From: Isochrysis galbana
Lineage: Eukaryota > Haptophyta > Isochrysidales > Isochrysidaceae
Assembly (NCBI GenBank): GCA_018136815.1
Contig: CM030933.1
Coordinates: forward strand, 310,001 to 374,000
Direction: 5' to 3'
Length of the DNA: 64,000 bases
Shown here: positions 61,001-64,000 of the stretch, piece by piece
Numbering within the stretch: position 1 is the first letter of the stretch
How the letters are laid out: each line of letters begins with the position of its first letter
The notes under the pieces: model-generated
What the model saw: only the letters and a program-made list of their open reading frames with translations
Told to the model about the DNA's origin: nothing
Databases searched by the model: none
Made by a program: the position numbers and the translations under genes

Positions 61001-64000
61001 GCACGCGACCTCTTACAAGCTCTGCCTCCACACCAGTGATGAGTGATTCCGAGGGCACGAGTCACCGGCAACATTGGGGGCGTGGAGTTGCTCCTAATCC
61101 AGGAGACCAAGATCTTTGCCCAACCTCGCGTGCAAGGGAAGCTGGCGCCTTGCGGACCGCATCGCAGACCGTCAGGCCGTACACCGGCTACGGCAATCGG
61201 CGGTCGTCTGCACCTTCACCTGCTGCCGCTCCGTCTCGATCGCAAAGCGCCGGTCCGGCACCGAAAATATTGCCTTCTGCGCAAGAGCGGCTCCTCGAGC
61301 GCAACTTGGCGCGCAACGAGGCAGCTGAGGCCGCGCTCTTCGAACGAGTACTTGCTGATCGGCAATACTGGCTCGCGCGTGCGTCGCATGAAGCACTACA
61401 ATCCCAGATCGATTCGCTTGATACCCTCGGTGGCGAGCCTGATGCACGCATCGACCGATATCTGCTTGCTCGCCCTGCACACAAGGGTAGCGTAGCGCCA
61501 GGTAGCAAGGCCCCAAGGGTAGGCGGTGGTGTGTTGGGTACCACAACACGTGTGGGAGCCTGGCCAAGCAACTGGCCTGCTTCAGGAACTCCCGCTAGCT
61601 CCCTCTCGCGCTCACGATCTGACGCAGTTCTGAGCCAGCAGCACTCCGCCTACCCATGCGAAGCCGACCCAACGACAACAACGGCATCTGTTCCCGTTCC
61701 TCCGTCAATCCACGCTGGCGGTGTGACTGACGTTCACTGCGCGCAATACGCACCTGATCCATTCGCTACCGAAATCGGTCTGCCTTCCTCGGCAGATTTG
61801 CTCTCTTCAATCGAGGAGGCCATCGGATCTATGATGGCCATGGCCGAAAGTGCAGGATGGGAGGATGAGGAGCATCCTTCTTGTTGTACAGATGAGGCAT
61901 GCGGTAGCGAAGGCAAAGCTACTTCAAGACAAAGTACGCCCGAGACACCGTCACAGAACGCTGGTCGCGTCAATTCGCGATTTGGGGGAGGGCTAGCCGT
62001 TAGGGCCGGCGCAACAGCGGTGGCTTCACGCTGGCATACTTCATGCGAGCCCCGGCCGCTCGACTCTGACAATAGGGACAATAGGGTAGGGAGCATACCG
62101 ATGTGCGGCGTCCTCGGGAGCCGTTTGGCGTCCGGGCACCAAGAAGGTGTGATACTCCCTGCAGGCACTCCATCGGACCAGAGCACGGGAGTCGCGGAAG
62201 AAACTGTCGCTATGGAATCGAGCCAAAGCATGCCACATTTCCCTTTGCGAGGGAATGGACGCCGTACCCCCTCTACAAGGGCCAGGTCTGCAAGCACATC
62301 GCAAGTTCGCACTGGCTTTGGTATTCGTGCTGGCCCTCGCCCGCAATCGAGCAGTGACGGCGTGGGAAAATTGGCCATATTTAATGGTGGAGAGTTAGAA
62401 CGCGAAACTCGGACGGGTGTAGGGAATGGCGCGCGTATCCGAGGTGTGTCTCGTTCGCGTCCAACCTCTAGGAGCCAAGAGCAGCAGGAACCTTCGAGTG
62501 CCATCATTGGATGCAGTGGCAGTGGTGTCGGGATGGGGTCCTCGGGCGTGGAACACGAGAGACCAGCAAGTGATCTTTCAGTGGTACCCTTTTCGATGGC
62601 TGCAGCAGACTCTTTTGGTGCCACAGCCGTTGCGGAGGATGACACCGAGGACCAAGTCCAGGAGCGACAACTGGACTCAAATAATGTATCGTCATTCAAC
62701 GCGAGGTTGGCCGTGACGCCACCACCAACCTTGTCCGCAGCGAGTATGGGAGCATCAGCCCAAGGAAGCGAGGGAGCGGTGGAGGCGACTCCTAAGCAAT
62801 CTCTCGATGCCATTGCAGCTTCTGCCGCCGCTGCCGCCGCAGCAGCAGCAGCAGCATACGTGGCGTCGCCTAAGCTTGGGCGTCGCATTCCCCCATCGAA
62901 GTCGACGAGAAATTTCAACCAAGCCCAGAGTGAACCGCAAGAGCAAGACAAGAGGTCAAAGTTTCGGGGAAGTCCTGGGATTGCTCGAGGTAGTGTGACA
63001 GATGTGGTTGCCATGGCAAAGACCGACCCCGCTGATAAGGGGTTGAGAAATTCTCAAGTCTCATCCTTGAAGTCGTTTGACAACAACCGCGAGTCTGTGA
63101 CCGTAGATGCTGCAAAACATGCAAGAAGCGCTCCAAGCTTGAGCTGCCCACCTCCCAGCCGATTTGCCTTGCCGGCGACCAGTGCTTCCACCGTTAAAGC
63201 AGGCGCACTACTGACGCTCTCGGGATGCAGTGTCACCAGGCCCTCGACAGCCATCTCCACTCCAGGGAGGATAGAGCAAACCTTTCGGAACAGTGTGGAT
63301 GCATTGAAACTTGGTGTCAGTAACGGTGAAAAGAGACGGCTTCCCACGGGCTCAGGATGCAGCAAGAGCCTCAGTAATACGTCGGCCACCATGCAAAGCG
63401 ATCTCCCCGCGGTACTCAGACAGCGCGGCGAAGTCGAAGTTGTCTTGATGGGTGCCTCATTGGGTCGAGACACGAGCGAGTCGATGAGACTCCCCGTTGG
63501 GAGGTTAGTAAGACACGGGCCTGATTTTGGGGATCGGGTCGGAGAACATTCCCTTTCCACGTCCTCGTCTCCCACAATGCGCTCCGGGAACGATGAGCGA
63601 GTCTCGCAGACCCTCTCCTACCTTGGTGTCAGAGTGGAGCCGCCCCAAAATGATGTGCCTCGTCTCGATGAGAGCGCGTCGCCGCCTGCATTCCGAGTGG
63701 GTCAAAGCGGAAGCATCCCTAGCGAGATGAGCGGGGGGATCCATCGCTCTTTACAAGCATCATGTTCAGAACATTGGCGAGGCCGTCGGCGCGATGAGGA
63801 CGTGCAGTTGCTTAGCTTGCCAAAGCCAGTCCTTTTCGCAGAAGTCCGAGCAAGTTCCACTACGTGTTCCGGGACGAAGTCTCAAAGAGGCCCTCCTTCA
63901 AGTGAGGGCGAACGAAGTGTGCTTGCTCCTTGGGGTGCTGACATGGCTGCGGAGAACAACGCCGTCGATGAGGACTCTTTGATGTTCTCGGCCTCCGTGC
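55045..64000 (+). CDS. giant IQ-motif, Sfi1-like repeat and coiled-coil protein (partial, 3' end outside window)
   Basis: One frame stays open from the in-frame stop at 54919-54921 to the window edge. The first ATG is at 55045, giving at least 2985 codons without a visible intron. Near residue 138 lies an IQ motif (IQSAWRGLARRRAYL). Residues 272-440 have spaced Trp-centred repeats (MFTYWKRHVQW, RIWRAWRETK, ILRKWQAFTK, ILHTWKQYAR) like Sfi1/centrin-binding repeats. Residues about 1360-1465 and 1546-1716 are Ala/Glu/Arg-rich helices of coiled-coil type. A second IQ cluster lies at 1721-1866 (LIQAACRGFYVRN, MQRIWRGRSVR, VLQSFIRGERVRSKYR). The rest is Ser/Gly-rich and probably disordered. The combination points to a centrosomal, basal-body or axonemal scaffold that binds calmodulin or centrin. 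I know no exact family. Confidence 0.8.
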   Translation, partial: MEKLAASLGRVQELNARLDRLDDIQAHAALSSAFRARSASRQQTTSGRWPLSGGTSWAPRTTEGMRGDPMQMLRQTSRVNVASASQRLAMTNRGKAGAAQAEPSCAVALQKDMDDASIDKYLRRLHGGPSDTEAVICIQSAWRGLARRRAYLSRLHRKHLFLGDHLRAWHRLTVACVHRRQRLYAIAFENWGDDVAESHAALGTLGALLYRSRGMSATSQQWRMCVQARTQHLKYVSDHGESPAPIDGDAIGAAARDPDWVLKSLQLCAKFELRNRMFTYWKRHVQWIDRRRNQAGHRLKMCARTVQRWPTETLALCVLMWKRLTKLKLAWRRGLPLPSYEQEPDDVWNAFEELATARRERKQQVMANFDFMFKRRIWRAWRETKGGWRRAISLEPWEHHMLNKVCGTILRKWQAFTKYKLTNRGFHRYILHTWKQYARASRQLILERRATLARQQRALLALSFAGIHRYVLYRRRLAAASADRMAGRAPLPDAGAEAEILRQQGRGRAAVATKRAVALAAAAAGGSSRAASAPRRFRPLDRSNAQPEFLFAPILAAVSEVASNALIAARRGVLGRQWVAGFAIAGMNTHMLATAMFYAWARRARGQLALRCFGYAVMRRSATKLMALVIAEWRVVILAARTVKGNAVGNPENGLDGAEAASARRKLRSEYGVARRRLEYQGIPPLEELHDLAHAGGFDPKSGQDPHRTRILWGHQVKGDSLVHRSFASGSWPLWQAVATLLPSVVKRSNARKVDLWDTPSERMTVRACNCRYVEEEHETSAQRDVAAAVKALRSRLQRDAEVLRQVEAGEAARGLRREVPTFTLMSEVAEHRAAMARVPRKSSSSKSLKRYSSRKNSVKGGALLRDGLEIQLEAPSAPVAMDGDWDSSGSDGAPSTSVAQAVAAIRLNTEEYTGKEYLPPLLTTGWLPWDDPASDIEETAKVDVGEYEQGISALQALRSFGEERMARPSMQRTTSLEMIAGQRSLAPVRAETQLAFGEMLGSVMAKRRRIVGPGCESEQLRRRRSSVLAVGKLDVHSDESEDEQMREAMKVISVVRRTSISSSAQGDHQRIGNSCDCEASSPRRSSCPASGVASRWLSRGSHVNTAFDDGQTGMGELAEEEPGVLCSPKNRCSPKYNLARARWAAAIAEAMRIARSNKSVGDDGRMLKPGEEGNEDFKEVTKQMRAEMVEASAEFARNANEKEGSNFSRGEVDVGDALHLAPNERASASWGEDVDDVGGKSTRTLGVRLDNSSIAYMDEYACGLPADEHVGSTIADASETTCHDGSLDERVTEAILAPIADQPLWNGQLVALGLMERGSPEDALTYQGRPQPTDPRSFQSQSVPLGEDGIISDTQCTIDASEAAMARANAEAEARRRAAAAIEAAAEAAAAEVAAAEAASAADAKALAAAVVAAEVDAAEAAVEADLEAAEAEAEKEVAAMAAAEAEATCAAEAAAAVAEAEASGNWVWTEVDSAATDVEVPRNLSGVPMVASIEPDAPSRNQLQAVRHELKSSPALDSTITHTSALTLDTHAGMPSGPAAVAAAKAEAAAARAIKAAEIYSAGIAARAAKSLQMKAAAAAARKKREQAEAAMKAAAEAAERARRSAEIKAERRRAEAEAAEEAARTAKAAAEAEWVATAAEVLVRKQTVAIEEAEKKLCRETLEAGAERVQDEATRSLAITQVNTVKSQALEVAKRDAAEQEARAAAAAMEERRRIASILIQAACRGFYVRNLVVIHARMGVTSQRARDRRAAAMTMQRIWRGRSVRLGIYVARAAIQTAAAAASMALCPHLRYAYLFERALRRKRNNEARQKAAARMTSAARVYAARRRVEELRMIVLRAYAAVVLQSFIRGERVRSKYRTSLAARAVDASIEYDACQAAARVMAGNPAVKKTIGTSAAFTEGLRSITSEMIGANKYPPHISRPVSVGALFEHSESRAAQSRDDMSNTRPASAIESKFGLRRKEAHTHSAVDASNTGATRLISTRPLTSSASTPVMSDSEGTSHRQHWGRGVAPNPGDQDLCPTSRAREAGALRTASQTVRPYTGYGNRRSSAPSPAAAPSRSQSAGPAPKILPSAQERLLERNLARNEAAEAALFERVLADRQYWLARASHEALQSQIDSLDTLGGEPDARIDRYLLARPAHKGSVAPGSKAPRVGGGVLGTTTRVGAWPSNWPASGTPASSLSRSRSDAVLSQQHSAYPCEADPTTTTASVPVPPSIHAGGVTDVHCAQYAPDPFATEIGLPSSADLLSSIEEAIGSMMAMAESAGWEDEEHPSCCTDEACGSEGKATSRQSTPETPSQNAGRVNSRFGGGLAVRAGATAVASRWHTSCEPRPLDSDNRDNRVGSIPMCGVLGSRLASGHQEGVILPAGTPSDQSTGVAEETVAMESSQSMPHFPLRGNGRRTPSTRARSASTSQVRTGFGIRAGPRPQSSSDGVGKLAIFNGGELERETRTGVGNGARIRGVSRSRPTSRSQEQQEPSSAIIGCSGSGVGMGSSGVEHERPASDLSVVPFSMAAADSFGATAVAEDDTEDQVQERQLDSNNVSSFNARLAVTPPPTLSAASMGASAQGSEGAVEATPKQSLDAIAASAAAAAAAAAAAYVASPKLGRRIPPSKSTRNFNQAQSEPQEQDKRSKFRGSPGIARGSVTDVVAMAKTDPADKGLRNSQVSSLKSFDNNRESVTVDAAKHARSAPSLSCPPPSRFALPATSASTVKAGALLTLSGCSVTRPSTAISTPGRIEQTFRNSVDALKLGVSNGEKRRLPTGSGCSKSLSNTSATMQSDLPAVLRQRGEVEVVLMGASLGRDTSESMRLPVGRLVRHGPDFGDRVGEHSLSTSSSPTMRSGNDERVSQTLSYLGVRVEPPQNDVPRLDESASPPAFRVGQSGSIPSEMSGGIHRSLQASCSEHWRGRRRDEDVQLLSLPKPVLFAEVRASSTTCSGTKSQRGPPSSEGERSVLAPWGADMAAENNAVDEDSLMFSASV

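Noticed and set aside
61734..63014. 426-codon minus-strand frame
   Set aside because: Antisense to the Ser-rich part of the giant ORF; no domain.

Overview
The window is nuclear DNA of a eukaryote, most likely a GC-rich unicellular alga with a plastid. The evidence is GT-AG spliceosomal introns whose removal restores conserved domains, tRNA genes with internal promoter boxes and T-run terminators, a Golgi CASP golgin, a COPI-associated membrane protein, and two or three products with secretory-type leaders of the kind used for secondary plastids (HopJ-like protein, short-chain dehydrogenase, bestrophin). A haptophyte-like or related alga is my guess. No rRNA or organelle gene is present to settle it.

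Layout: an RWD-RING-zinc finger gene (0.7-2.4 kb); a three-exon SLC12 cation-chloride cotransporter gene (4.5-8.4 kb, minus); tRNA-Pro(CGG) (10.6 kb); a two-exon gene for a protein with six KH domains (15.5-18.5 kb, minus); a doubtful C2H2 zinc-finger gene (19.8-20.8 kb); the 3' end of a non-LTR retrotransposon and a broken DDE transposase (20.8-23.8 kb); a three-exon HopJ-family gene (24.1-25.0 kb); a possible F-box ORF (26.4 kb); a divergent pair of a four-exon bestrophin gene and a five-exon dehydrogenase gene sharing about 200 bp of upstream DNA (27.4-30.9 kb); a repeat-dense stretch (31.7-36.2 kb); tRNA-Pro(TGG) (36.8 kb); a six-exon CASP gene (37.0-39.7 kb); a COPI-associated/TVP15-like gene (41.8-42.3 kb, minus); a glomulin/ALF4-like gene (44.2-46.3 kb); repeats (46.3-50.1 kb); an HTTM/gamma-carboxylase-like membrane protein gene (50.5-52.2 kb, minus); more repeats; and one uninterrupted reading frame of at least 8.96 kb from 55045 off the right edge, for a giant protein with IQ motifs, Sfi1-like tryptophan repeats and long Ala/Glu-rich helices.

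The intergenic DNA is mostly mobile elements: two families of 5'-truncated non-LTR retrotransposons (two insertions with perfect 17- and 18-bp target duplications); a roughly 876-bp dispersed element (two full copies with perfect 16-bp target duplications, at least six truncated copies); terminal pieces of a DNA transposon family with the end TAGGGCGGTCAAA; several unclassified dispersed repeats; a 238-bp perfect tandem duplication; and a repeat-borne small ORF beginning MERA. The genes do not form one pathway. Likely links are Golgi traffic (CASP, COPI-associated protein), ubiquitin (RWD-RING, glomulin-like, F-box) and plastid membrane or lumen functions (bestrophin, dehydrogenase, HopJ-like).
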